A stretch of DNA of 64,000 nt from an uncultured Roseateles sp. (GTDB lineage Bacteria > Pseudomonadota > Gammaproteobacteria > Burkholderiales > Burkholderiaceae). The position numbers and the translations under genes are program-made. The notes under the pieces are model-generated. The model saw only the letters and a list, made by a program, of their open reading frames with translations, ran no database searches and was not told the DNA's origin. The stretch spans positions 1 to 64,000 of the forward strand of contig CAMPJJ010000016.1 in the NCBI GenBank assembly GCA_946886855.1, given 5' to 3'. Shown here one piece after another: positions 1 through 8,531 of the stretch. Within the stretch, counting starts at the first letter, position 1. Each line of letters starts with the position of its first letter.

Positions 1-1261
1 CCCCCACGCCAGCCCCGTCCCCGGCGCCTGCGCCGCAGGGCGCATGGAATGCCGCCACCGCGTACGCGGGCGGCGCGATCGTCAGCTACCAGGGCGTGAT
101 CTACCGCGCCAACTGGTGGACGCAGGGCGACAACCCCGCCACCCGCAGCGGCCCGGTCGGCACCGGCCAGCCGTGGACGTCTACGGCGGCACGACGCCGC
201 CCGCCCCGTCGCCGGCGCCCACGCCGGCGCCCACGCCGGCACCGACGCCCGCGCCCGGTCCCGCGCCCACGCCGGCCCCGTCGCCCGGCCCGGCGCCCGC
301 GCCCGGCAAGCATCAGCTGATCGGCTACTGGCACAACTTCACCAATCCGGCTGGTCCCACCTTCCCGATCAGCGAGGTCTCCGCCGACTACGACGTCATC
401 GTCGTCGCCTTCGCGGACGACGCGGGCAACGGCAGCATCGCCTTCAACCTCGATCCGAGCGCCGGCGGCGAGGCGCGCTTCATCGCGGACGTGGCGGCCG
501 CGCGGTCCAAGGGCAAGAAGGTCGTGCTGTCCTTCGGCGGCCAGAACGGCACCGTGACGCTCAACAACGCGACGCAGGTGACCAACTTCGTCAACAGCGT
601 CGAGGCCATCATGCGGCGCTACGGCTTCGACGGCATCGACATCGACCTGGAGAGCGGCGCCGGCGTCACCTCGGGCGCGCCGGTGCAGACCAACCTGATC
701 ACGGCGGTGAAGCAGCTGAAGCAGCGCATCGGCAGCAGCTTCTACCTGTCGATGGCGCCGGAGCATCCGTACGTGCAGGGCGGCTTCGTCGCGTACAGCG
801 GCATCTGGGGCGCGTACCTGCCGATCATCGACGGCCTGCGCGACGAGCTGAACGTGCTCCACGTCCAGTACTACAACAACGGCGCGGTCTACACGCCGTA
901 CGCGACGCAAGGCCTGGCCGAGGGCAGCGCCGACATGCTGGTCGCCACCAGCCGGATGCTGATCGAGGGCTTCACGACCAACAACGGCACCGGGCCCTTC
1001 GTGTTCCGCGGGCTGCGGCCGGACCAGGTCGCGTTCGGGCTGCCGTCGGGGCCGTCCTCGGCCAACAGCGGCCAGGCGAGCGTCGCAACGATCACGGCGG
1101 CGCTCAACTGCCTGACCAAGCTGTCGCAATGCGGCGCGATCAAACCGCCGCAGGCCTACCCGACACTGCGCGGCGTGATGACGTGGTCGATCAACTGGGA
1201 CCGCCACGACGGGCAGAGCTTCTCGCGCGGCGTGAGGTCGTCGCTCAACGCGCTGCCCTGA
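1..1261 (+). pseudogene. GH18 chitinase with CBM5/12, 5' truncated, apparent frameshift
   Basis: Secreted-type chitin hydrolase whose 5' end lies outside the window. In frame 3 the sequence reads a Pro/Ala linker, then a CBM5/12 chitin-binding module (AWNAATAY...YRANWWTQGDNP, about 39-179) ending QPWT. The reading then has to move to frame 2 (VYGGTTPPAPSP), giving a second Pro/Ala/Thr linker and a GH18 catalytic domain from about 310. Catalytic-domain motifs are SFGGQNG near 530 and DGIDIDLE at 629-652, whose final Glu (650-652) is the general acid. The end (MTWSINWD) is typical of GH18. One missing G at about 179 separates the two halves, so as read the gene is broken. A sequencing error is a real alternative. 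Family assignment is strong; whether it is functional is uncertain. Confidence 0.85.
177..182 (+). other. Apparent 1-base deletion (frameshift) in the chitinase linker
   Basis: The CBM reading frame runs TGG ACG and then turns into a nonsense Arg/Pro reading, while the downstream frame picks up GTC TAC GGC (VYGG) at 179. Inserting one G at about 179 would give QPWTVYGGTTPP, the usual CBM5/12 end plus linker. The break is in a GC-rich linker, where base-calling errors are also common. Confidence 0.7.
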
Positions 1262-1301
1262 GCGCGGGCGGCAGGGACGACGGCGTCGCTGTCAGGGCGA
1301 C

Positions 1302-1340
1302 GGCGCGTCCTGGCGCGTCCTGGCGCGTCCTGGCGCGTCT
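1302..1340. repeat. 10-bp tandem repeat, 4 copies
   Basis: The unit GGCGCGTCCT occurs three times in exact head-to-tail order and a fourth time with one change, in the 85-bp gap between the convergent chitinase and flavin reductase genes. It has no coding role. It is one of several short tandem arrays in this window. Confidence 0.9.
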
Positions 1341-1346
1341 TGCCGC

Positions 1347-1946
1347 TCAGTCCGGTCTGGCCATGAAGAACTTGTTCCCCAGCTCGAAGTAATCGCCGGG
1401 ACCGCCGCCGCGCAGGATCAAGCCCGCGGCGGCGGTGTCGAACAGTCCATCCTTCAACAGCGCCGGCGAAATGTGCATGAGCACGACCTGACCCAGGATC
1501 ATCCAGGTGTCCACCGGCTCATCGTCCTTGGAGCTCAGCTGGATGATCTGGGACACCTTGCATTCGAAGGCGACGGGGCTCTCTCCGACCCGTGGCGGCC
1601 CCACCTTGACGGAGGCGACCTCGGTCAGCTTCCCGAGCTCGAATTCATTGACGCCGTGGGGAACCCGGGCGCACGTCGCGTTCATTGCCTCGGCCAACTC
1701 GCGCGTGGCGAGATTCCAGACGAACTCGCCGGTCTCCTCGACGTTCCTCAGCGAGTCCTTCCGGCCGATGCTGGAGAAGCCGATGATGGGCGGCGTGTAG
1801 TTCAACGCCGTGAAGAAGCTGTACGGCGCCAGATTGACGACGCCGGCCCTGCTCTTCGTGGACATCCACCCGATGGGGCGAGGTCCGACGATGGCGTTGA
1901 ACGGGTTGTGCGGCAGGTTGGGCGCAGCGGGATCGTAGGTGTGCAT
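1347..1946 (-). CDS. Flavin reductase-like FMN-binding split-barrel protein
   Basis: A 199-residue protein of the flavin reductase / DIM6-NTAB family, which binds FMN and usually reduces flavin with NAD(P)H or acts as a flavoprotein hydrolase. Recognisable stretches are FNAIVGPRPIGWMST near residue 15 and NLAPYSFFTALNYTPPIIGFSS, which form the FMN-binding barrel. The start at 1946 is preferred because an AGGAGG ribosome binding site lies just upstream. A longer start at 1964 would overlap the truD stop as ATGA. Co-directional and probably co-transcribed with truD. The substrate cannot be told from sequence. Confidence 0.85.
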   Translation of the reverse strand: MHTYDPAAPNLPHNPFNAIVGPRPIGWMSTKSRAGVVNLAPYSFFTALNYTPPIIGFSSIGRKDSLRNVEETGEFVWNLATRELAEAMNATCARVPHGVNEFELGKLTEVASVKVGPPRVGESPVAFECKVSQIIQLSSKDDEPVDTWMILGQVVLMHISPALLKDGLFDTAAAGLILRGGGPGDYFELGNKFFMARPD

Positions 1947-1960
1947 GGGGCCCCTCCTCT

Positions 1961-2974
1961 TCATTCGACCGCCGCGGGCTCGTTCTCCGTGTGCCGTTCA
2001 GGCTCGGTGGTGCGGAGGATCTCGTTCAGGACGGACGTGGCGTAGTTGCCGGCGGGCAGGGAGAAGCTGAGCACCAGCTGATCGGCCTGCGGCCATTCCC
2101 AGGACATGTCCAGCGGGCTCGCCACCAGGGCGCGGCGCTCCTGATCCAGACCGGCATGTTCCATGCCGTCGCACAGGGTGGGGTGACGTCCGGCGACGCC
2201 GTTTTCCAGGGCTTGCGCGTCATCGGTGGTGCTCACGCGGCCCCGCCCCCAGAGCGGACCGGTGGGCCGGCCTGCCTCGTCCATCACGTCACCGGGCAGG
2301 GTCTGGCCCCAGAGTCCCTGCTGAATGCGCAGCGCCAGCACTTCATTGAAGACGAAGGAGCGCACTGCCGACAGGTAGATGCCCTTCTTCTTCGGGTTGC
2401 GCACGCGGATCTCGCGCGCCAGCATCGCCCGGCCCTGCTCGACGTTGCCGCCGTCATGGCCGAAACGCTGGGCGCCAAAGTAGTTGGGCACGCCCTGTGA
2501 GGCCACGGCCTTCAGATTGGCCTCGATGGCATCGCGGTCGCCGGCCACGTCACGCAGCACGATGCAGAACCGGTTGCCCTGCAGATCGCCAGGGCGCAGC
2601 TTCTTCACGTGGCGGGTCTGGCTCAGCACCTTGAATTCCGGGTGCTGAAGCCCGGTCAGGTCGGGCGTCTCGCCCTTGGGCAGATAGATGCTGAACCACT
2701 GGCGGGTGATGGCGTAGCGGTCCTTGAGGCCGGCATACCCCACGTCCCTTTCCGCCACGCCGGTGGCGTCGGCCAGCTGCAAGGCGATGAAGGCGGTGTT
2801 GGCACCGTTCTTCTCGATGTCCAGCCAGAGGTGTTCGCCCTCACCGGAGGGCAGTTGCAGCGGCAGTTCGGTCACGATGAAATCCTCGTTGAGGCGTTTC
2901 AGGGTGGCGCTGGCGCCGCTGGCCGGATAGGCGTTGGGCCACTGCGGCAAGGTCGTGTATTGAGCGTCGGTCAT
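1961..2974 (-). CDS. truD: tRNA pseudouridine(13) synthase TruD
   Basis: Converts U13 of several tRNAs to pseudouridine. The 337-residue length is close to the E. coli enzyme (about 349). The diagnostic motif GLKDRYAITRQW near residue 82 carries the catalytic Asp, and NYFGAQRFG near residue 163 is the second conserved TruD block. Its stop overlaps an alternative ATG of the flavin reductase gene, so the two genes are tightly packed. A housekeeping gene with nothing unusual. Confidence 0.95.
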   Translation of the reverse strand: MTDAQYTTLPQWPNAYPASGASATLKRLNEDFIVTELPLQLPSGEGEHLWLDIEKNGANTAFIALQLADATGVAERDVGYAGLKDRYAITRQWFSIYLPKGETPDLTGLQHPEFKVLSQTRHVKKLRPGDLQGNRFCIVLRDVAGDRDAIEANLKAVASQGVPNYFGAQRFGHDGGNVEQGRAMLAREIRVRNPKKKGIYLSAVRSFVFNEVLALRIQQGLWGQTLPGDVMDEAGRPTGPLWGRGRVSTTDDAQALENGVAGRHPTLCDGMEHAGLDQERRALVASPLDMSWEWPQADQLVLSFSLPAGNYATSVLNEILRTTEPERHTENEPAAVE

Positions 2975-3154
2975 GAGCGGTCTGACGGCACCGGCTGCAG
3001 GGGGGACAGGCTGTCCCGCCGATCAGCGGCCGTCCAAGCGATGATTGTCTCCCGACCCGCCGTGTCCCTCGAACGCTTGACCCGCCTGCTCTGCCGCCGT
3101 GTCCCCTTCCGCCTGGAGATCTCGTTCAACGAGGAAGAACCAGGAGAACCTGCC

Positions 3155-4042
3155 ATGCGCATCCCGTCCGTGCTCGCCTTCACCGCCGCCGTCGTCCTCG
3201 CAGGCGTCGGCATGCCGCTCTCCGCCGCGCCGGTCGACATCTCCTCCGGCAGCGGCGGATTCATCGGCAGGCCGGGCGCGGGCAGCTTTGCCGAGTCCTA
3301 CACCTTTTCGCTGGCCTCCCCGACCACGGTCAACATCCTGCTGGCATCGGTGACCCAGGGCGACCATCGCCTCGATTTCTCGAGCATCGTCCTGAACGGT
3401 CCCTCGGGTCCGATCGCCGCCACCGAGTTCACACCTGACCCCTTCAGCGGTCACATCATCAGCAACGCGCTGCTGGCACCCGGCGCGTACACGCTCACGG
3501 CCAGCGGCACGAGCAGCGCGGCCCGGTCGACCTTCGTCGGCACCATCGCGCTGTCGGGCAGCAGCAGCGCGTCCCCATCCGGCAACGGCGGCCCGCTGGA
3601 TCTCAGTGCGGGCAGCGCCGGTTTCGTGAGCTCGCCCAACGCGGGCGCGTTCTCGAACACCTTCACGTTCTCGATCAGCACGCCGCAGGCCGTGAAACTG
3701 ATGCTGGCCTCCGCCGTCGGTGGCACCCAGAACATCGACTTCACCAGCGTCCTGCTGCGCGGGCCGTCCGGTGACCTGATGGCGGCGGAGTTCACCCGCG
3801 ATCCTTTCGAGACCTGGACGCTCGCCACACCGCTGCTCAGCCCGGGGAACTACGCCATCGTCGCTTCGGGCATCAACAGCGACGCGATCGCCACGTATGC
3901 GGGCACCCTCGCCTTGTCACCCGTCGATCCGAAAGCGCCCGGCAACGACGTGCCCGAGCCGGGGACCGCCGGGCTGGTGATCGCGGGGCTGGGCGCTGCG
4001 CTCATGATCCTGCCGACCCGACGCCGCATCCGGCGTCTGTAG
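3155..4042 (+). CDS. PEP-CTERM sorted surface protein with internal duplication
   Basis: A 295-residue exported protein: Sec signal peptide (residues 1-25, ending SAA), two copies of a roughly 110-residue beta-rich domain (PVDISSGSGGF... and PLDLSAGSAGF...), a short linker, and a C-terminal PEP-CTERM signal (VPEPG, hydrophobic helix, then RRRIRR). In species with exosortase the tail is cleaved and the protein is exported, often into the extracellular matrix. The ATG at 3155 follows an AGGAGAA ribosome binding site. A longer reading upstream is only antisense to truD. The two repeats align along their full length, with xFxxDPF in both. The ligand is unknown. Confidence 0.85.
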   Translation: MRIPSVLAFTAAVVLAGVGMPLSAAPVDISSGSGGFIGRPGAGSFAESYTFSLASPTTVNILLASVTQGDHRLDFSSIVLNGPSGPIAATEFTPDPFSGHIISNALLAPGAYTLTASGTSSAARSTFVGTIALSGSSSASPSGNGGPLDLSAGSAGFVSSPNAGAFSNTFTFSISTPQAVKLMLASAVGGTQNIDFTSVLLRGPSGDLMAAEFTRDPFETWTLATPLLSPGNYAIVASGINSDAIATYAGTLALSPVDPKAPGNDVPEPGTAGLVIAGLGAALMILPTRRRIRRL

Positions 4043-4078
4043 GTGATTTGCCGACGTCGCCTTGATGCTTTTGCCTGC

Positions 4079-4106
4079 TTTACGCGAAGTGATAAAAATG
4101 CATAAT
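4079..4106 (+). promoter_or_regulatory. Candidate sigma-70 promoter for a small RNA
   Basis: TTTACG (4079-4084) and CATAAT (4101-4106) with a 16-bp spacer, in an unusually AT-rich island between the PEP-CTERM gene and the DUF2939 gene. It would start transcription near 4113, directly ahead of three stem-loops. Confidence 0.45.
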
Positions 4107-4112
4107 TCGTAT

Positions 4113-4222
4113 CACGTTGATGCCGCTTCCTAGCGGTGTCCTCGTCCCCGCTTTTCCTCCCTGAGCGGGGTCGACGAGAGTCGATTGCGCCCGACCACGC
4201 GAGTGGCCGGGCCATTTTTTTT
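4113..4222 (+). ncRNA. Candidate small RNA with CU-rich hairpin loops
   Basis: About 110 nt. Stem 1 is GCCGCT/AGCGGT (4122-4137) with a TCCT loop. Stem 2 is CTCGT-CCCCGCT pairing with AGCGGGG-ACGAG (4141-4178), with an 11-nt loop TTTCCTCCCTG. Stem 3 is a terminator. The CCUCC in the loop of stem 2 is complementary to the Shine-Dalgarno core GGAGG. CU-rich loops of this sort are known in alpha-proteobacterial sRNAs such as CcsR. No protein is encoded. It could instead be the 3' UTR of the PEP-CTERM gene, which ends 70 nt before the proposed start. Confidence 0.45.
4189..4222 (+). terminator. Rho-independent terminator with eight Ts
   Basis: Stem GCCCG-A-CCAC / GTGG-C-CGGGC with loop GCGA (4189-4212), followed after CA by T8 (4215-4222). 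A strong intrinsic terminator for plus-strand transcription. It ends the proposed sRNA and possibly the PEP-CTERM transcript. Confidence 0.8.
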
Positions 4223-4327
4223 GGGACTTCGGGTTCCGGGTTTGCAAGCCCAAGCCCAGCCTGGATAAATGATGATTTTGATAGGCAAGACCTCCCGAGA
4301 TGTCTGCAGGCTGGTCCTCACCGCGCG

Positions 4328-4939
4328 TCAGGACAGCGCCGGCAAGCGGATTTCCGTCAGCACCCACGAGGCGAATCCGCGTCGCTGGAAGACCAGCCCG
4401 GTGCGTCGTTCTTCAGCCTGTCCCGCGCGACGCGCGTAAAGGATGAAGGTGTCGACGCTCTGGCGTTCCGTCGTCCAGATCGGCTCGCGCGTCGACCTTG
4501 TCTTGCCGGCGTCGGTCTCACCCTCCTCGTCGGAAGGCGTGCCATCGGGCGTCTTCGCACGGGAGTCGCGACGGGGCATCAGCCTGCCCTCCTGCATGAT
4601 CCGCATGACGGATTCCGGCCGCACGAAGGCATCGACCATGCGATCGACCATCGCTGTCGCGAACAGCGAGCCCAGCGCGGCGCCGGCCTTCGCGATGTCG
4701 CTGCCGGACTCGGACCGCTCGCTCGCGCGCGTGCCGATGGCGGCGGACAACTGGCCCTTCAGGCTCTCGCGCAGCAGCGGATAGTCGACGCGGTCGTTGA
4801 ACGCCGTCGCATCGCCCGTCTTCGCCGCGTTCCGCATCTGATGAATCGCCAGCCACGGTGACCAGTACCAGTAGGCGGCCAGGACCAGGGCCGCCGCGAC
4901 GAGCGCGGCCTTCGACAACTTCCGAGCGATGGGGGTCAT
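4328..4939 (-). CDS. DUF2939 family membrane-anchored protein
   Basis: A 203-residue protein with one N-terminal transmembrane helix (ALVAAALVLAAYWYWSPW) followed by the DUF2939 signature WLAIHQMRNAAKTGDATAFNDRVDYPLLRESLKGQL. The family has no known function and is predicted to face the periplasm. Residues 140-170 are a charged low-complexity linker. The ATG at 4939 comes after a weak AAGG. Longer readings upstream run antisense through the LysR gene and are rejected. It is divergent from the LysR gene with a repeat element in between. Confidence 0.8.
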   Translation of the reverse strand: MTPIARKLSKAALVAAALVLAAYWYWSPWLAIHQMRNAAKTGDATAFNDRVDYPLLRESLKGQLSAAIGTRASERSESGSDIAKAGAALGSLFATAMVDRMVDAFVRPESVMRIMQEGRLMPRRDSRAKTPDGTPSDEEGETDAGKTRSTREPIWTTERQSVDTFILYARRAGQAEERRTGLVFQRRGFASWVLTEIRLPALS

Positions 4940-5057
4940 CCCTTGCCTTGCGTTTGATGCACCGGCCTGGAGTGTAGAAACTGATGGCGTCGAGCGCGGG
5001 CGACCTGTTTGCCGACGGGATCCACCTGCGATGCTGAACGCTGCAGCACTTCTGCGG

Positions 5058-5102
5058 CTGCTGGCCCTCACCCCTGCTCTCTCCCGCAAGCGGGAGAGGG
5101 AG
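5058..5102. repeat. REP-like palindromic element, copy 1
   Basis: GGCCCTCACCCCTG followed by a palindrome CTCTCCCGC-aa-GCGGGAGAG (5079-5098) and GGAG. Related copies lie at 23390-23442 and, inverted, at 25889-25931. All are intergenic. The hairpin could terminate or stabilise transcripts. Confidence 0.8.
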
Positions 5103-5125
5103 CAAGAAGGTCGGCGCGACCTATC

Positions 5126-6094
5126 ATGGGCGCCCCATTCCGAAGCGCCACGCGAGTGACCACGACCCCACCCGTGAAAGACGGCGGCAGCCACGCCGAT
5201 CGCCGTGAATTGCTGCTCGACGAGATGGTGGCCTTCTGGCATGTCGTCCAGCACGGCGGCTTCTCGCAGGCCGCGCGCGCCCTCGGGGTGGAGCCCTCGT
5301 CGATGAGCCGGAGCGTGGCACGCCTCGAGCGCGCGCTGCAGGCCAAGCTGCTCGTCCGCGGACCGCGCTCGATGGCGCTCACCGAGCTCGGCGAGCAGGT
5401 GCTGCGCGACAGCGCGCTGATCCGCGACGCCGCCACCAACGTGCATGCGCTCGCCGCGCGTTACGGCTCTCGCCCCTCGGGCATGCTGCGCGTCTCGGCG
5501 CCGGTGGTGCTGGGGCAGCTGTGGCTCGCCCCGCGGCTCGCGTCCTTCGCCGCGGCGTATCCGGACGTCGACCTCCAGCTCTCGCTGAACGACCGCCCGG
5601 TGGACATCGTCACCGAGCGCGTCGACGTCGCGCTGCGCATCACGGCGCAGCCGCCGCAGGACCTGGTCGCGCGCAAGCTCTTCGACACGCCGTATGTGCT
5701 GGTGGCCGCCCCCGCCTACCTGGCGGCGCACGGCGTGCCGGAGCGTCCCGAGACGCTGACGCGGCATCGCTGCATCCACCTGGGCTTCGGCGCGTTCGAC
5801 GCCAACTGGCCGTTCAAGCGCGGCGGCGAGCAGCGGGTCGTCGCGATCGCGCCGCGGCACGCGATCGGCAACAGCCTGGCGCTCGCAACGGCAGCAGAGC
5901 ATGGCGCGGGGATCGCGCTGCTGCCCCTGTTCTCCGCCCAGGCTGGGCTGGATGCCGGGCGGCTGGTCCGTGTGCTCGACGCGTGGACGCCCGCCGGGAC
6001 CTACGAGCGCGCCGCCTATCTGCTCTACGCTGCCGGGCCGCGGGTCCCGCCGAAGCTGCGGGCGTTCGTCGAGCACATGAGCTCGACGGTCTGA
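5126..6094 (+). CDS. LysR-family transcriptional regulator
   Basis: About 322 residues. The N-terminal winged helix-turn-helix (FWHVVQHGGFSQAARALGVEPSSMSRSVARLE, about residues 33-65) has the usual LysR layout and is followed by a periplasmic-binding-protein-like effector domain (GMLRVSAPVVLGQLWLAPRL through the C-terminus), as in the CrgA/DsdC-like group. The start is uncertain: ATG 5126 or GTG 5156, neither with a clear ribosome binding site. The nearest divergent gene is the DUF2939 gene; LysR targets are often divergent, but the target here is not known. Confidence 0.85.
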   Translation: MGAPFRSATRVTTTPPVKDGGSHADRRELLLDEMVAFWHVVQHGGFSQAARALGVEPSSMSRSVARLERALQAKLLVRGPRSMALTELGEQVLRDSALIRDAATNVHALAARYGSRPSGMLRVSAPVVLGQLWLAPRLASFAAAYPDVDLQLSLNDRPVDIVTERVDVALRITAQPPQDLVARKLFDTPYVLVAAPAYLAAHGVPERPETLTRHRCIHLGFGAFDANWPFKRGGEQRVVAIAPRHAIGNSLALATAAEHGAGIALLPLFSAQAGLDAGRLVRVLDAWTPAGTYERAAYLLYAAGPRVPPKLRAFVEHMSSTV

Positions 6095-6212
6095 CGACGT
6101 CAGCCGATCGTCCGGCCGGGGCAGCAGGCGTCCCGGACCGCTTCCTGCATGAAGAGGATGCCGGACGCCCCCGCCGGCGGTGCATCGGAGCCGACAGCGC
6201 TAACATCCGCCG

Positions 6213-8531
6213 ATGGGCACGGAACAGCAGTACATCGACGCGATCGGCCGGATGGCCGTCGTGCCGACCATCCTCGACGCCACCGCACGTCTCACCGGGA
6301 TGCGCTTCACCGCGGTCGCCCGGGTGACCGACACCGCCTGGACGGCGTGCGCCGTACGCGACGAGATCGCCTTCGGGCTCAAGCCGGGCGACGAACTGGA
6401 GCTGGTCACGACGATCTGCGACGAGATCCGGCAGCACGGCCGCCCCATCATCTTCGGCAGCGCCAGCGACGACGAGTACTTCCGCAACCATCCGACCCCC
6501 AAGCAATACGGCTTCGAGAGCTATGTCTCGATCCCGATCTTCCGCGCCGACGGTGCGTTCTTCGGCACGCTCTGCGCCATCGACCCGCGGCCGGCCAAGC
6601 TCGACGATCCCGTGCTGCACCAGACGCTGGAGCTGTTCGCCAAGCTCATCGGCACCCAGCTCGACGCGCAGGACCTGGACGAGCAGCGCCTGACCGCCCT
6701 GGCCGCCGCCGCCGACGCGCGCGAGCTGCTGGAGTGGGAAAACCAGCGCATCACGGCGCTGCTGAGCGAGCGCGACCAGGTGGAACGCGTCATCACCCGC
6801 GAGCTCAACGACACCCGGCGGCTGCGCGACGTCGCCGCCCGCCTCATCGGCACCGACGGCGGCTCGGCCCTGTACGGCGAGATCCTCGAGGCGGCGATCG
6901 AGATCGTGGACGGCGACGCCGGCACCATCCAGCTGCTGGACGAGCAGTCGCACTGCCTGACCTTCCTGACCTCGCGCGGCTTCAGCCCCGCGGTCACGGC
7001 GCACTTCTCGGTGGTGGACGCGTCGTCGGGCTCGCCTTGCGGTCGCGCGCTGGCCGCGGGGCAGCGCACGTTCATGCGTTTCGACGATCCCGACGATCCG
7101 GACACGGACGGCTCCTGCCGCCTGCATCTGGACGACGGCCTGCGCTGCGCCCAGTCCACCCCGCTGATCAGCCGGTCGGGGCGTCCGATCGGGATGTTCA
7201 GCATCCATTGGGCGGAGCCGCGCGAGCTCAGCGAACGCGAGCTCCGCTTCCTCGACCTGCTGGGCCGCCAGGCCGCCGACCTGATCGAGCGCAACCAGGT
7301 GCAGGAAGCCCTGCTGGCGAGCGAGCGCGAATTGCGCGAGGAAGCCCGGCGCAAGGACGAGTTCATCGCCGTGCTGGCCCATGAACTGCGCAACCCGCTG
7401 GCCCCCATCCGCAGCGGCATCGAGGTGCTCAAGCGCGCCAACGGCGACGTCCAGCTGATCGAGCGGGTGCGGCCGATGATGGAGCGCCAGATCGGCCAGG
7501 TCGTCCACCTCATCGACGATCTGCTGGACGTCTCGCGGATCCGCTCCGGCAAGGTGGAACTCAAGCGCGAGTGGGTCAGTCTGCGATCGCTCGTCGAGAG
7601 CGCGCTCGAGGCGCACCGCGGCCAGATCGCCGCCGGCGGCATCGACCTCGTCGTCGACCTCGATGACCCGGAACGCCAGCTCGAGGTCGACCCGACGCGG
7701 CTGTCGCAGGTCATCTCCAACGTCCTCCACAACGCGGTGAAATTCACCCCGGTGGACGGCCGCATCACGATCCGCTCGACCGTCGAGCCCGCCCTGAACG
7801 GCGACGGCTCGGAGCAGGTGCTGCGCATCACCGACTCCGGCGTCGGCATCGCCGCGGACGTGCTGCCCAACATCTTCGACCTGTTCACGCAGGCGCGGTC
7901 CGACAGCTCGCGGCACGGCGGCATGGGGATCGGCCTGGCGCTGTCGCGCAGCCTGATGACGCTGCACGGCGGCTCGATCGAGGCATCCAGCATCGGCGCC
8001 GGCCATGGCAGCGAATTCGCCATCCGGCTGCCCGTGCACCTGCCGGCGGCGGCACCCGCGCTGGCTGATCGCGGCGACGACGGCGACGCCGATCTGGCCG
8101 GACTCCGCGTGCTGGTGATCGACGACAACCAGGACGCCGCCGACGGCGTCGCCATGCTGCTGACGATGTGCGGCGGCGAGGTCCGCGTGGCCTACGACGC
8201 CATGCGCATCGTGGACGACGTCCGCGCCTTCGAGCCGGGCCTGGTGCTGCTGGACATCGGCCTGCCGGGCATCGACGGCTACCAGGCCTGCCGCAACGTC
8301 CGCGAGGAGATCGGCCACGCGGTCCACATGGTGGCCTTGACCGGCTGGGGCCAGGAGGACGACCAGCGCCGCGCCGCGGCCGCGGGCTTCGATGCGCACC
8401 TCACGAAGCCGGTGGACCTGGGGAGCCTGGCGAGGATCGCGTCCGCCGCCTCGAAGGCGTCGGCCGCGTCAGCAGCGTCGGGCGCACCGGCCGCATCGGC
8501 CGGGTCTGAGTCGAGGCTCAGAGCAGACTGA
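6213..8531 (+). CDS. Hybrid sensor histidine kinase (GAF-GAF-HisKA-HATPase-REC)
   Basis: A 772-residue cytosolic hybrid kinase without membrane segments. GAF 1 (about 15-155, PIFRADGAFFGTLCAIDP), a coiled linker, GAF 2 (about 210-360), HisKA with H390 in LAHELRNPLAP, HATPase with ITDSGVGIAADVLPNIFDLF and GMGIGLALS, then a receiver with phospho-acceptor D681 (LVLLDIGLPGIDGYQ) and KP near 725. The Ala/Ser-rich tail is repetitive. No output domain, so it probably hands phosphate to a partner elsewhere. Its end overlaps the convergent metR gene by 14 bp. Confidence 0.92.
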   Translation: MGTEQQYIDAIGRMAVVPTILDATARLTGMRFTAVARVTDTAWTACAVRDEIAFGLKPGDELELVTTICDEIRQHGRPIIFGSASDDEYFRNHPTPKQYGFESYVSIPIFRADGAFFGTLCAIDPRPAKLDDPVLHQTLELFAKLIGTQLDAQDLDEQRLTALAAAADARELLEWENQRITALLSERDQVERVITRELNDTRRLRDVAARLIGTDGGSALYGEILEAAIEIVDGDAGTIQLLDEQSHCLTFLTSRGFSPAVTAHFSVVDASSGSPCGRALAAGQRTFMRFDDPDDPDTDGSCRLHLDDGLRCAQSTPLISRSGRPIGMFSIHWAEPRELSERELRFLDLLGRQAADLIERNQVQEALLASERELREEARRKDEFIAVLAHELRNPLAPIRSGIEVLKRANGDVQLIERVRPMMERQIGQVVHLIDDLLDVSRIRSGKVELKREWVSLRSLVESALEAHRGQIAAGGIDLVVDLDDPERQLEVDPTRLSQVISNVLHNAVKFTPVDGRITIRSTVEPALNGDGSEQVLRITDSGVGIAADVLPNIFDLFTQARSDSSRHGGMGIGLALSRSLMTLHGGSIEASSIGAGHGSEFAIRLPVHLPAAAPALADRGDDGDADLAGLRVLVIDDNQDAADGVAMLLTMCGGEVRVAYDAMRIVDDVRAFEPGLVLLDIGLPGIDGYQACRNVREEIGHAVHMVALTGWGQEDDQRRAAAAGFDAHLTKPVDLGSLARIASAASKASAASAASGAPAASAGSESRLRAD

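Noticed and set aside
5814..8399. An 861-codon open frame on the minus strand
   Set aside because: Antisense to the hybrid kinase; low-complexity shadow composition.
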